Assembly: GCA_030762935.1 (NCBI GenBank)
Contig: CM060892.1
Coordinates: 86,806,827-86,870,826, forward strand
Length of the DNA stretch: 64,000 nucleotides
Direction of reading: 5' to 3'
DNA from: Hymenopus coronatus
Lineage: Eukaryota > Arthropoda > Insecta > Mantodea > Hymenopodidae
The notes under the pieces were generated by a model, which was given only the letters and a program-made list of their open reading frames with translations, ran no database searches and was not told where the DNA came from. Shown here one piece after another: positions 22,463-34,106 of the stretch. Position 1 is the first letter of the stretch; every line of letters begins with the position of its first letter. The position numbers and the translations under genes were made by a program.

Positions 22463-22889
22463 AGCTGAGGTTGCCTATAGTAACTGTTGTATTTGTATGG
22501 ATATCTATCTGTTTGCAAAAATATTTTTTTTAGGGCTTGAGTATTTTTTTCTCCATAGTGTAGCATACTTTCATACCTTAACTATAAGGCATATAGCTCA
22601 GTTTTCAGAAAATTAACACAGCGTATTTATATACAAATAGAAACATTATAATAAACAGTTACGGTTTATATCATAGGGCCCGTTCCGTCTCCACATAATT
22701 GACGATTACTATTAAAAGTGGTCTTTCCACCTTTTTCGGGGGGCATCTTATATCCCGTCCCCTATAGGTTCACCATTTGAAGATGCGTCTGGAATCCATT
22801 ATATTTACATGCTCATGCCATTCTTACATATATTTGTCAACTTTATTAACACTGCTTGTAATTTCATGTTTTTCACGGATAACGCATTT

Positions 22890-23860
22890 TTACTTTCTCT
22901 AGCACGAATGTTCAATGAACATAATGGCTAGAGATGGTATTCCATTCCACCCAAAATTTCGGTACCGAGATTTCACCAAATACATGTTTTGAGGTCTCCT
23001 AAATAAAACATTTGTTTAGAAACATGTCCATGTGTGTGTGTGTGTGTGTGTGTGTGCAGCATAACTTAAAAAAGAAAGTTCGGTCAAATACCAAACTTGT
23101 TATCTTCTAAGTATGCGACAAGAACATTTTCAAAAAAATTGCCCATCAACTACTCTTTACATAAAATAATTTTCAAAATTTTGAATTTGTTAAAACTGAC
23201 TAACGATTTTGATTAATATGCCATATGCTTAAGCATTTTTATGAAAAAAATTATCTTTATTTTTTTGGGAATATCCTCTTCAGACTTTTTTATTCTGGAT
23301 GAAGTTTTTTGTATTTTGTATAAACCATAAGAGATAGATAGAAACTTACTACATAAAAATATATATCTCGTTAAAACACACAATTTATTACATATACATT
23401 TTGTTTCGTAGAATTGCCGTTTCGAGTTATTTGTTTCAGTTTTAAGGTACTTAAACCTTTATCAAACGGGAAGTATTTTTCTTTCAGTCTCTCTTTTTTT
23501 CAGTCCTTGCAAGTTAAGAGAACTGAATTTCAACTGTTTCACATAACGACCAGCGTTTAAAAAACTTCACTATCGCTTTAGCCTGTGCATTACCTTATTT
23601 CGCTTCAACTTACAGAGAAGCCAGCAATAAAACAATTCTGCTAATCAAGGACTTGAAACTTTCCCGGCGCTGGTTATTAATGATTACTTCTCGGGACGTC
23701 AGCCAGAAAATTAATCCAAATCTTACCTGGATGACATCCCGAGAAAAAAAATCATTAATTCTGCTAATGTTTATCATAATGTAGATAAAAGAATAATCCT
23801 TTGTAAGTAAAATTTGTTTGCCGAACAGCTAGAGAAAATCACGTGAATGGACATAGTCTT
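22890..23860 (-). mobile_element. R1 element, full length, carrying a small foldback insert
   Basis: TTTTTACTTTCTCTAGCACG left end, (GT)n at about 23033-23056, and standard blocks through TACAGAGAAGCCAGCAATAA. At AATTCTGCTAAT it is interrupted by a 111-bp foldback (separate entry), then resumes at CTGCTAATGTTTATC and ends AGCTAGAGAAAATCACGTGA. Confidence 0.85.
23646..23756. mobile_element. Small foldback insert with exact 12-bp flanking repeat
   Basis: Flanked by AATTCTGCTAAT at 23634-23645 and 23757-23768. The insert begins CAAGGACTTGAAACTTTCCC and has inverted arms (left TTAATGATTACTTCTCGGGA; right complement ending in TCATTAA) with a short loop. Its opening TGAAACTTTCCCGGCG parallels TGAAGCTTTCCTGGCG in the foldback at 62071, so the two are relatives. 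This one lacks the CTGAAGA/GAAAC core. Confidence 0.75.
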
Positions 23861-26699
23861 ATATCCAGCTAATCTCATTTCAACTGCCTCTATCCTTTGT
23901 TTTTTGCCATTTGGTAAAATACCAAATTATAATAACAAATATAATAAATTGCATAAAAAGGTTTAAAAAATTCAGATATATACACACAAAGAGAATAGAC
24001 AGACAGGACTTACATAGACAAAAAATAATTCGCAGACATTCCAAAAATGGGTTTACTACAACGATGTAGTTTTATTTAATTCATTTCTATTTCCTATAAA
24101 AGATCTGCATATGAACAAAAACAAATTCAAGTCAGAATTAAAAAGATCTCAATAAAATTAAAATACAGTGGATGATTTCATACTATCAAAAATATAGTAA
24201 TAATAATTAATGTAGTATTGTAAATATAATATACATGAACATTCCAAGAATGCATTCTGTACGAATTGGTTTTTGGAAACAGACATGTAGTTGAAAATTA
24301 TGCAAAATTGAACACCTCTGAAAAATTCAATGAGTTAATCTTTGTAAATAAATGTATTGATAATTATCAAAAGTAATCAATAAACGTAATTTCTGAGTTG
24401 ATTTACATCCCAAAGTTGTGTCTAATCTCAAAACACAATCCACAGATTGCAATGTAATGAAACCAACTTTCTGGACCATAGAGTAGTGATAGTATGACTA
24501 AGATTTTGTACATTTTTAAAACACTTTCTGTTCTGACTATTCCTACAAAAGACAACCACAAAGTAGCATTTTTAGTAGTATAATCAATACTAAAAATGCC
24601 AAAGAAGTTAGAAAATTCTAGAAAAAATATTGTTACCGTTTCATTGTGTGCAGATAATTAATACAGGTCTCAATATAAATACTATACAGTCCAAGTATTT
24701 TTAGCGTGCAGTAGATTTTCTAACAATCACATATTAGATAACATATGATGAAATACTGCATAACTAAATAAATATATATATATATATATATAAATAATAT
24801 ATATAAATTCCATCGCTATGTGAACTTTTTAACTCAAACACATTCATACATTCAAGTGGAATTCCATACACTGTATCTTAAAAAATATGTCACCGGAACA
24901 ATATAATAGCCAGTATATAATCTACCCAAACAATTACACCAATTTTGGGTATATTATGGTCTGCCTGCTGCATACAATAGAAATCATGGCAATCAGAGGA
25001 TCTATTCCCATCCTCAAAAACTATTTGTACACATTTGAATACTGATAGTATGTAAATTCAGTCAATTTTGTTGTATAATTTTGAAACTAATAATCTAGTG
25101 TTATTATGTCAAATTTGGTGTGCGCTATTTGTATTAGATTTGTAGTTTATTGTTTCTAATTTGATATTTTCCATACTTATTTATACATTTATTTTTATCA
25201 TTGATAATTATTTTTAAAAATGTTAATTGCATAGTTATTCTTTGTCTACATGGCAGCCCTCAACTGAGGAAGGTAATAACAACATGGAAAAAAACAGAAA
25301 AACAGAAAAACAGAAACATTTTTATAACGCAGTCATATTAAATCTTGTTACATTACATTTAACAGGGAGACAGCTACATCGGAATCTAACTTTCTATTTT
25401 ATTGCTTTTCTAGATGAATACTTTAAAGTAAACAGTTTCATTCTCAACATAAGCGAGTATAATTACTCATAGAGAGAACATATTACGGAGGTGCCTTTTC
25501 TATCGATCTTCTTCGCCTTTCTACTCCATCTACTCCCAGGGGGACCTCATTGCTTTAAATGTCGTCTAATTTCCGTATCCTTCTTTGTCACTGACTTGTT
25601 TTCGGTAAGAAGAAGGGAATAGCGAAGAAAAGGTTTCATTGACCTAATTTATTTCTTCTTTTGTTCCTGAGGCACGTGTCGGTAAACATGTCCAAGAAAG
25701 AAAAAACGTCTTTGTATGTGAGTCGGTGTTGCGTACTAGAATTTTAAAATAACAGAATTTAACTGAAAGGGTTAGGCCTATTTAGTTTTAAAGCAGGGAA
25801 TATCTTGCAAAACTCGTGTATAATTGAAGTGACAGACGGAAACATATCCCCCTTCCCCTAAAATGAATATGTTAAAACACTCAATTTATTTTAAATAAAA
25901 TAACTTACATTCCCTGAATTAAATTCCAATATATTCAAATAATTGTAGAGCAGTAAAGCAGATATCAAAAAGCAAGCAGTTTATTTGTAAAGCTTAAATC
26001 CATTGCACCAATCTGCCATATTAGAATTACGTAGTAATAAGAGTTAATTCATCATATGTATAACTTTTTTATGCCATATAATTTTATATATATGTATATG
26101 TATGTATGCTATTAATGGTCGAATTCTTGTATAATTGGTCATTCTTTCAAGTTTGTTTTGATGTTCAGTTGTTTCTCAATATTTTATGGAAAGGGTATAA
26201 AAGTTTAAGGCGAGTATAGTGCCTAGTTGCCAATTATTTGACATATCTCTAACGAAATGCGTACTATATCTAGTTCTGCAATTATTGATCTCAATTAAGA
26301 ATAAAATAGGATGAAGGGGGTTAGACACCTCGATCTAGAAGATGTTTTGTTATGCCCCGTGCGAAGCACCACCAGAAGGAAGAACGAGACAAGCGGAGGC
26401 AGAATGCGGCCGACCCAAGAATTCATGTTAGAGAAAATGACAGGATCCCAACCATTTCTAGAACACATAATTAAGTTTTAGCGTTTCTCAAAGGAAATAA
26501 ACTTACCAACAACAATTTTACCATTTCTCATGCATCTTCCGGTTAATTATTGACGGTAGGTACAACCTGTAAAAATAGCACGATTTTGTAACTATGAATT
26601 TAATAAAAAAGAAAATCACAAAATCTGACGACTCACAATCCACTTTAGTGATTATGCCTAAAACACTAAAGAGGTCTCTTGTGTTGAATTACATGGCTT
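23861..26699. other. Long unassigned AT-rich stretch
   Basis: Holds an (AT)n run near 24772-24793, a 12-bp perfect hairpin of GCATTTTTAGTA (24566-24601), and an unrecognised 81-codon + frame (25227-25472). A segment at 25991-26056 is repeated at 30186-30251 (separate entry). No gene recognised. Confidence 0.5.
25991..26056 (+). repeat. Dispersed repeat pair, member 1
   Basis: AAGCTTAAATCCATTGCACC ... ATATTAGAATTACGTAGTAA matches 30186-30251 over about 66 bases at high identity. At the other site it follows the end of a SINE S4, so it may be a SINE tail or a target of another element. Not otherwise identified. Confidence 0.7.
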
Positions 26700-27180
26700 C
26701 CTCTGCAATTTTTACAATTTTTATGAAGTAATATTTGTTTATCTCTTACTGATACCACTTATACAAAAGTCATCCAGAATGAAGAGGACTTCAGAGACTA
26801 TTCCTAGAAAATTCCAGATATATATTAATTTGTCATGAATATATAAAAAGGATTTTAATCAAAGCGATCAGAGTCATTTTAAATAAAATCATAGTCTTCG
26901 AGAAAAAAAGTTCATATAAAATGTAATTAGCAATGGAGTTTTCTTGAAAATCTTGGTGTCGAATCCTTGAAAAATGCCAACTTAAATTTATTTTTGAAAC
27001 GGCATATCGGTGTTACCATGCTTCGCGCGAGCACGCACGCACACAGAGCAGACCTTTTCTAAAAACAACGTTTTGAATCAGAGGTTCACAAAACACATGT
27101 TTTAGGTTAAATCTCGACATAAAATGTTTAGTGAAATGCAATTATTTGTCTACCTTCTATACTAGTAGAGAAAGAAAAAC
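26700..27180 (+). mobile_element. R1 element, 5'-truncated
   Basis: Starts within R1 near TTTGTTTATCTCTTACTGAT and keeps the hairpin side: CTTGGTGTCGAATCCTTG, CACGCACGCACACAGAGCAG tract, AGGTTAAATCTCGACAT, TACTAGTAGAGAAAGAAAAAC. The hairpin palindrome is decayed. Missing sequence is on the sense 5' side. Confidence 0.75.
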
Positions 27181-27221
27181 TAAATAAAGGAATGAAAAAA
27201 GAATGATAAATTTCATGTGTA

Positions 27222-28215
27222 ATTCATGTGTTAAATTCGTATGTCTTTCTATATCTATTCGGCAACAAACTTTTTCCAAAAGTTTATTCTTCTATTTACT
27301 TCCAACTAATCGAGATAAACATTAGCAGGGATTGTTTTGCTACTTCCTTGTAGGTAGAAGGGAAATCCGGGATTACAGTAGGTTAAAATGATAGTAAAAT
27401 CTTTTAAAATCTGGTCGCTTTGTGATGACACTTAAATTCGATTCTCTTGACTTGCCAGGAGTCAAAAAATATATCGGAAATCGTTCACTCCACAGAAAAT
27501 AATAAAATAAAACAAAAATATGTATCTGACATAAACAATGCCCTTTAAGCAGATCTGCATTTTTTTGTGTATAATATTGTCTATATCTTGTAGTTTACTA
27601 GTTATGAAAAGGTCATGCAGAATGAAGAGAACTTCAGAGGCTATTAGAAAAATTACAACACATATTTGATTTGTCATGAAAATATATTTTACATGTGGTA
27701 CTTTAAAGAGATCTATTTGAGAAGCTTAAAATTCTCTAAAAATGTACCATGTAAAGGGTAGTTTGGGCTAGAGTATTTCTTGAAAATTTTTGTGTCGCAT
27801 CCTTGGAAGGTGCTGAACTCGATATCAAGTTTGGAAAATAGCACATTTTTCTTTTTTGTTATGTTGTATTCACGGTCATGCATAATTAGACTTTCTTAAA
27901 ATATATATATTTAATCTACAAAAAATAAAACAGGTTATAATTAATAGTTTTAAAATTATAAATAAAATAATTTTTGTAAATTTATAACAACGAATAACTC
28001 GCTAAAATTATTAAAATACAAATTCAAAATTTTAAACGCTTGCGCGCACACACGAACGCACAGAGATAGTGACGTTTTTTTTTTATAAAAAACGCAACAT
28101 TAGTATTCAGGAAGTCTCAAAAAACTTTGTTTGCAGTGAAATCTCGAAATCGAATTTTTTGGATGAAATGCAATACTTGCCATACTTCCCGTTCTATGTA
28201 GCGGAGAAGTAAAAA
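27222..28215 (+). mobile_element. R1 element with an internal AT-rich insertion
   Basis: Sense 5' blocks from TCATGTGTTAAATTCG and CCAACTAATCGAGATAAACA onward. At about 27890-28030 about 140 bases of AT-rich sequence split the segment between the TTCACGG and CGCGCACACAC tract. It then ends AGTGAAATCTCGAAATCGAA, with a degraded hairpin and GGAGAAGTAAAAAAAA. Confidence 0.75.
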
Positions 28216-28611
28216 AAAAATGTGTTATTTTAATCAACATTAGATATGTGTGGTGAATAATCTGTAGATTGGTTATGGAATGAAATTGGGTAGACAATGT
28301 CATGTGGCTTTTACGCATCAGATTTCTTGGATCTCTTCCTTAACATTTCCCTTGAATATTTGTAAACCTTTCTTGTTGACCTTGAAAGCTTTCAGGGTGT
28401 TTCTGTTTTGAACTGAATCACTTTTACACGACGGCACCTTTTCTCACTGTGTAAATTGACTGTCAAACTTTGTCTGCACTTCAAGGTTCTGTTGGGCAAG
28501 GACTTGAGGTGTATTTGTGGTATATTTTTGGCACCATAGTAAAAACAATGAGAAGCCTGCAGCCTTTCTGCCTCCTTGTTATTAGTTAGCACCGAGTTCA
28601 AGCAATTGAAA
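28216..28611. other. Unassigned DNA
   Basis: A 76-codon minus frame (28392-28622) with Lys/Arg-rich C-terminus is not recognised. Confidence 0.4.
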
Positions 28612-28665
28612 AAATCTGACACATTCCATTCAGATGACTCTCTCTAAATCTCGGTAACAAATTAA
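28612..28665 (+). mobile_element. R1 element, sense 5' end scrap
   Basis: ATCTGACACATTCCATTCAG, ATGACTCTCTCTAAATC and GGTAACAAATTA match the first ~50 bases of R1 and then stop. Confidence 0.6.
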
Positions 28666-28889
28666 ATGAACCGGCAGATACACACACCTCTACTTTTGCG
28701 ATTCTTTCTTGGGGAGGATACATCTCGTTGATATAATTATGTCACAGGTCTTAACAAAGTCGCAACGGCTTTCGAACTGACAATACAGAACAAAATCGCA
28801 ACAGCTTCGCGGCAATAAATAAAAATTGGCGGCGTCTAGTACTCGGCGCCGGTTATCGTGCATCATTCCTTAGAACACCAACAACTTTT

Positions 28890-29060
28890 CCTTGCGGGCC
28901 CGCACCTGGATTTGATCCCAGGCGAGCACATGTAGGATTTGTGGTGGACAAAACGGCCCAAGGGCGGGTTTTCTCCAGCTTCCACCGCCATCACATTCCA
29001 CTGGTGCTCCATCTTCATTCCACGTATCCCCAGTGTCATCGTCTGCGGGGTCATGTGTTG
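28890..29060 (+). mobile_element. tRNA-derived SINE, family S4, head deleted
   Basis: CGCACCTGGATTTGATCCCA keeps a B box, followed by GTGGTGGACAAAACGG, AAGGGCGGGTTTTCTCCAGC and GGTGCTCCATCTTCATTCCA. The A-box half is missing. Same body as 12617, 29862 and 34800. Confidence 0.7.
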
Positions 29061-29079
29061 TAAAAGGGGGGCAACAATA

Positions 29080-29290
29080 ATTTAGATATCAATGTCAGAT
29101 TTCATTGTACACCCAGAGAGACTCAATGTTGATAGAATCGGACCATCTTTTAAACTGGAACATATATCAATACAGTTCAGCATAGAAAAGAATTGCTCAC
29201 ATGTACATATGGAACCAAACATTGCAACAATACAGTCTGCAAAATTTCTCAATTTGGTGAATGTGTTGCCTGGCAGCATTGTTATAATCC
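29080..29290 (-). pseudogene. hAT transposase C-terminal (dimerisation) relic
   Basis: A 65-codon minus frame reads LPGNTFTKLRNFADCIVAMFGSICTCEQFFSMLN ... LSLSGCTMKSDIDI. This parallels the hAT-family C-terminal dimerisation region as seen in ZBED5/GTF2IRD2-like proteins (FPxLRxxALxMxSxFGSTYxCEQxFSxMxxxKS...LTDEHLxxxLR). The run FGS.CEQFFSMLN is the most telling part. The RSRLTDEHL helix is decayed and no upstream RNase H-like core is visible. A non-mobile relic, or a fragment of a domesticated gene. Confidence 0.6.
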
Positions 29291-29860
29291 GTGTTTTCCA
29301 GTTGTTTTAATAGGAGTAAGTACTGTTCTAAAATCACATCACGTGAAACACAAATTTGTAATACATTTTTATACATTCCTAATAATTTAAAATCAATGCA
29401 TTTGTGTAATTTACATGGAAATGTTTTTATAAATAGCTAACATTTCCTAAACAAATATTTGTGTAACTCTGTTCTTATGCTTTGTTACCGGTATAAGCAA
29501 TTTATGGCATCAGGTATTTCGTTCAATTTTAAGATTTTTCTTCTTCTCTCATATTACTGTTTATAATTGTTTTATAATAAATATGGTTTTCTAAATACAA
29601 TTTCTTACCTATACATTATACAATATAATGTGTTATATTCGTTACATAGCTTTGGCTATTTTATTTTTGCAAAAGCACGCCATTTAAGGCTGTATTCGTG
29701 CGTATCGTGAGGCGTTGACGTCACGCTGACATTTTTATACATATAATTCTTTGGCTTATATTGCGAAACAATATGTTTTATCATTTTATAACAGTCTTTT
29801 TAGGGCAGTATTGTTCCATTTTCTGTTGACTTGATTTACTTGGCATTAAATCCTGCGTCA
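29291..29860. other. Unassigned AT-rich DNA
   Basis: GCAAAAGCACGCCATTTAAG near 29670 faintly recalls the LINE 3' UTR at 7077-7110. Nothing else recognised. Confidence 0.35.
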
Positions 29861-30165
29861 CGGTGCTGTGGACGAGTAGTTAGACCGCTCGTCTCCCACC
29901 TAGGCGGCCCGGGTTTGATCCTAAACGCCCGCATGTGGGATTTCTGGTGAACGAAATGGGTTGGATGGCTTTCCTCCGTCACTCATTCCACCAACTGCTC
30001 CATCATCATCATCATCTTTCGTATCATCCATCTCGCTTGCATTTCACGTCATCTATTTCCTCACGCTTATGCCTAGCTATGGGCTGACCACTCCTTCCAG
30101 GTTCTCCATTCTGAGCTTAGGTGTCGTTAGCTTCCCAACAGGCTTCTGATCCTAGGCACCCGCTT
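29861..30165 (+). mobile_element. tRNA-derived SINE, family S4
   Basis: CGGTGCTGTGGACGAGTAGT A-box region, GGTTTGATCCTAAACGCCCG B-box region, GGTGAACGAAATGGGTTGGA, CACTCATTCCACCAACTGCT, and a (CAT)n-like patch at about 30003-30016, then GGCTTCTGATCCTAGGCACC. The 62-codon frame inside is SINE sequence. Confidence 0.8.
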
Positions 30166-31066
30166 GTAAATCCTAGGGATATGGAGCTTAAATCCACTGC
30201 ACTAATCTGCCACATTAGAATTACTTAGTAATAATAATTAGTTCATTATAAGCATGCTCGGCAGGAGGTAAATTATATATTCATTCAATTGATATATTTA
30301 TTTGTAATGCATATAAAATTGGGAGGATAAACAGATTACTAAAAAAAACTGTTTTATACTATTCGTAATTTTAACACACTTCCTTGTCCACATAGCGTAT
30401 AAACCAGCATTAAAACAAACATATGTTTACTTCCATCCATTCTTTAGCCACATTAAAAGGACAGCGGCATTCAGATTTCAATGAAACTGTAATAAATCCA
30501 GTGATTACAAATACCTGTTTTTAAAATTTTGACTACAAACGATACTGAATTGAAAGAATGCTGGAACTTTTTTCCCCCTTAAAAGTGCTGCGGACCAAAC
30601 TTAATGAATAATTTACGTCTTGAAATCATAATGAAAGCGTTAAAAGTCCCTTAAAAACTTTAGTTTTTACTTATACGTATATGTTTATTAAGATTATTGC
30701 AATTTATGATTAGCAAGAATTTTATTTAAATGTACATTAAATTATTACTTTAATGTATTTAAATATTATGAAATAATTATTTTAGGTGAACAAAATGCTT
30801 GCCTAATTCTTTATATTTACATATTAGTTTAATTTCCTGATATAATAATACTTCACCGCGGAACTTCGGGATGCAAGGACCTCACTTTGGGAACCCTAAT
30901 CTAAGGGCCTGCAAGATTCAGTTAATCTATTCTGCACGATACATTGGTGGAAATATCTTCGTAATGCCTAAGGTTAATTGCACCCCGACAATTTCATTCA
31001 CGCTCCAGAGATTCCGTTACAGCTTGTAAATTAGTAATTACCGTATAATAGTAATTACGGATAGTA
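30166..31066. other. Unassigned DNA including the second member of a repeat pair
   Basis: 30186-30251 repeats 25991-26056. TAAATTAGTAATTAC at 31027-31041 recurs at 31731-31745 on the far side of the mariner foldback. Otherwise AT-rich and unrecognised. Confidence 0.5.
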
Positions 31067-31715
31067 CGAGAGCCTCCGATAGGCTATAAATAAAAGACAA
31101 GTTCATAGAAAACAATTATTTTATCACTAAAAGTTTTGTACACTCCTGGTTACTATTCAACACAATCACCGAAAAGATTGAGACATTTATCGTTCTTGTG
31201 CACAAGCTTTGCAATACCCGCTTCAAAAAAATGTTGCCGCCAATGATTTCAAATCAGCATTGACGTGTTTCTGAAGATCTTCGTTGGTTTGAAAGTGCTG
31301 CCTCCTAGCCACGTCTTCAGTTCAGGGAATAGGTGAAAGTCGCTGGGTGCCAGGTCAGGACTGTACGGTGGATTATCGAAAATGTCCCATTGTTCAAGGC
31401 GCCGATGGGTTGTGCCAGCAGTGTGTGGACGAGCGTTGTCATGGATCAACACAATTCCTGAAGTCAGCACACCTCTTCGTTTGTTTTGAATGGCTCTCCG
31501 CAAACGTGTAAAGTACGAAGAACTTCAAACAACGTCAATATTCATTTGAAATCATTGGCGGTAACATTTTTTGAAGCCAGTGTTGCAAAGCTTATGCACA
31601 GGTACGTTTCGGTGATTATGTTGAAAGGTAACCACAAGAGTACAAAACTTTTAGTAATAAAATAGTTGTTTCCTAAGGATTTGTCTTTTATTTATAGCCT
31701 ATCGGAGGTTGAAAA
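31067..31715 (-). mobile_element. Foldback mariner derivative with two inverted 3' ends
   Basis: Long inverted arms: the left arm (31067-31262) and the complement of the right arm (about 31527-31715) share CCTCCGATAGGCTATAAATA, ACTAAAAGTTTTGTAC, AATCACCGAAA and GCCAATGATTTCAAAT. Both arms carry the 3' end of a mariner transposase gene, facing outward. Between them sits one transposase middle segment. A 15-bp direct repeat TAAATTAGTAATTAC (31027-31041, 31731-31745) stands just outside. Confidence 0.8.
31249..31503 (-). pseudogene. mariner transposase catalytic fragment
   Basis: 84 codons: RRAIQNKRRGVLTSGIVLIHDNARPHTAG ... DNPPYSPDLAPSDFHLFPELKTWLGG. Second Asp in HDNARPH and third Asp in PSDFHLF are both present, but only 32 residues separate them instead of 34 because two residues are missing before WDIF. 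The N-terminal DNA-binding domain and first Asp are absent. Dead fragment within the foldback element. Confidence 0.9.
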
Positions 31716-31799
31716 TAAAAACAGCCCTCGTAAATTAGTAATTACTGTAGCTCTTCAAAAGAATATTTGTTCTCAAAGTAATACATATCCTATAAATGT

Positions 31800-31907
31800 T
31801 ATTGCTATAACTAATAATGACATTAATACTCTTACTGTTTATGCACAATAACATTTGTATGAACCATAATATATACCTCGTCTAATATGTTAATAAATAC
31901 AAATAAA
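31800..31907. repeat. R1 linker, first of three tandem copies
   Basis: ATTAATACTCTTACTGTTTA ... GAACCATAATATATACC ... AATAAATACAAATAAAA. The same ~100-bp linker recurs at about 32696-32790 and at 33671-33748 plus 34120-34135, each next to an R1 copy. This shows a tandem duplication of linker plus R1. Confidence 0.75.
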
Positions 31908-32695
31908 AATCTGTTCCATTCAGATGATTTTTTCTACATCACTGTAATAATTATTGCTAAAAAGCATATTCTTCTGTCTGCTTTATGATAATCAAGATAA
32001 AAATTAGCAGAAATTGACATAATTACTTGCTTCCTTGTAAGTAGAAGGAAAATAAGGGAATACACTGAAATAGATAAAAAGGAATGTCTCAAAATTACAC
32101 GAAAAAGAACATGGCATGAATTGTGCGTTTTAACGTGCTCTACGTTTTCTTTTTTCTTTTTTTTTCTTTTTTTTTTTTATTTTTGGTAGTAAGCTTTTGT
32201 TTATCTTTTACGGTTTACTAGTTACTCAAACTTCAGCAAAATTCATTCAGAATAAAGAGGTCTTCAGACGCTATTCCCATAAAATTCAAGATATGCATTT
32301 TATTTGGAATGTAAATATCTTTAATATACGGGATTTTAATCAAAATCGTTAGAGCCATTTTTAAGAAAATCAGAACTTTAGAAAATGTTTCTATTTAAAG
32401 GGTAATTTGTGGTGGGGGCATTTTCTTGAAAATCGTCGTGTCGCATCCTTGGAAGATGCCAAACTTAAATACCAAATTTCGTATTTAACGGTCTTTTTGT
32501 TTTTGAGTTATACTGTGCACACACACATACACACACGGCACACGGATCTTTTTCTAAAAATATTTTTTCGGTCTCAGGGGACCCCAAAACATATACTTTT
32601 GGTGAAATCTCGAAATAGAATTTTTGAGTGCAATACAATTCCTTCTCTCTCCATTATGTATGTACATTGTACATGCGGGTTAGAGAAAGTAAAAT
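31908..32695 (+). mobile_element. R1 element in tandem unit 1
   Basis: AATCTGTTCCATTCAGATGA start, an internal T-rich expansion (about 32150-32182), GTCGCATCCTTGGAAGATGC, ACACACATACACACACGGCA tract, GGTGAAATCTCGAAATAGAA, then a type-2 hairpin TATGTACATTGTACATGCGG and GAGAAAGTAAAATTG. The 125-codon + frame over its 3' half is repeat-derived. An R1 segment is missing in the first third. Confidence 0.85.
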
Positions 32696-32790
32696 TGAGA
32701 TTACTACTCCTACTGTTCATATATTGTAAAATTTATATGAACCATTATATCTACCTTGTCCCATATGTAAATAAACACGAATAAAAAAAT

Positions 32791-33670
32791 CTGATGTGTT
32801 ACACTCTCATGACTTTCTCTAGCCGTTCTACAAAGTTCTTACGTATTATTATTATTATTATTATTATTACTATTATTATTATTTATTTTTTTACACCATG
32901 TTATGAGAGATAAACATTAGCAGAAACGCTCTTATTACTTAACTCCTTCTAAGTAGAAGGGAAATAAAGGAGTACACTAGGCTGAACCAATAGTCAATTT
33001 TTTTAAAAGCTTGTTCTTATGGGATTGAAATACCTTTGTTTGTGCGGCCAGGAGCTGACAAATCCCGTAGGAGAAAAGTATCTATTTCAAAGCTGAAACC
33101 AATAACAAGGAACATCTCGGAAACGGTTACCTCCGCAAGAAAAACGCATAGAACATAAATTGTGTGCTTTGATGAGATCTACATTTTTGTGCAGTAAATT
33201 TTTCTCTATCTCTTTCGGTTTACCAGTTATGCAAAATTCCGAAATTCATCCAGAATAAACATGCCTTCAGAGGCTATTCCCAGAAAATTTAAGATATACA
33301 TTTTATTAGTCATGTAAATATCTTAAATATAAGATTTTTAATCAAATAATATTTTTGAGAAAATCAAAATTGTCGAAATTTTTTCTATGTAAAGGGTAGT
33401 ATGGGATGAGGGGATTTTCTTGAAAATCTTCGTGTCGCATCTTTGGAAGATTCTAAACCTAAATACCAAATTTGGTATTTAACGGTCTTTTCATTTTTGA
33501 GTTATGCTGTCCACAGAAACACACACACACAGACCTTTTTCTAAAAATGTTTTTTCCCGGACTCAGGGGAACCCAAAACCTATATTCTCTAAATCAAACT
33601 TTTGGATGCAATACAATACCTTCTCTATCCACCATATGTACATTGTACATCCGGGCTAGAGAAAGTAAAA
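32791..33670 (+). mobile_element. R1 element in tandem unit 2
   Basis: AATCTGATGTGTTACACTCT start, an (ATT)n microsatellite at about 32847-32884, all R1 blocks in order, then a hairpin end TATGTACATTGTACATCCGG followed by GCTAGAGAAAGTAAAAATG. Full length. Confidence 0.9.
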
Positions 33671-33748
33671 ATGAGATTACTGCTCCTACTGTTCATGTAT
33701 AGTAATATTTCTTTGAACCATAATATATACCTTGTTCAATATGTAAAT

Positions 33749-34106
33749 TAACTTTTTTTAACTCCATGGCACGACAGCTCACGGGGAGCCTTGGCCTACC
33801 GCCCGGCCGCTGCGTCCCCCATCTCGGTCCACTACAGACGTCATGGATGGGGTGCAGTATTGGAGGGTGAGACGTGGTCAGCGCCTCGAGCCCCTCCCGG
33901 CCGGTTAATGCGGTCCTCACGACCTGGAGCCGCTACTTCTCCATCAAGTAGCTCCTCAATTGGCCCCCCAGGGACCTCACGAGGCTGAGTGCACCCCGGT
34001 CCAGGTCTCCCAGCGGGGGAAAAATCCCCACGCCGGTACTGGGGATCGAACCCAGGTCTCCCGCTTGGTAGGCAGCTGCGCTACCACCGCGCTAAGGAGA
34101 CGACCA
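33749..34106 (-). mobile_element. tRNA-derived SINE, family S6, with 13-bp target duplication
   Basis: Minus-strand head GGTCGTCTCCTTAGCGCGG (34106 leftward), B box GGTTCGATCCC (complement at 34042-34052), a GC-rich body (GGCCGGGAGGGGCTCGAGGC), and a 3' A-run (complement TTTTTTT). Exact direct repeat TCAATATGTAAAT at 33736-33748 and 34107-34119. The element lies in the third R1 linker. The high GC against an AT-rich background is a family trait. Second copy at 48099-48419. Confidence 0.95.

Noticed and set aside
32407..32784. 125-codon + frame
   Set aside because: Lies entirely across the R1 3' half and the linker.
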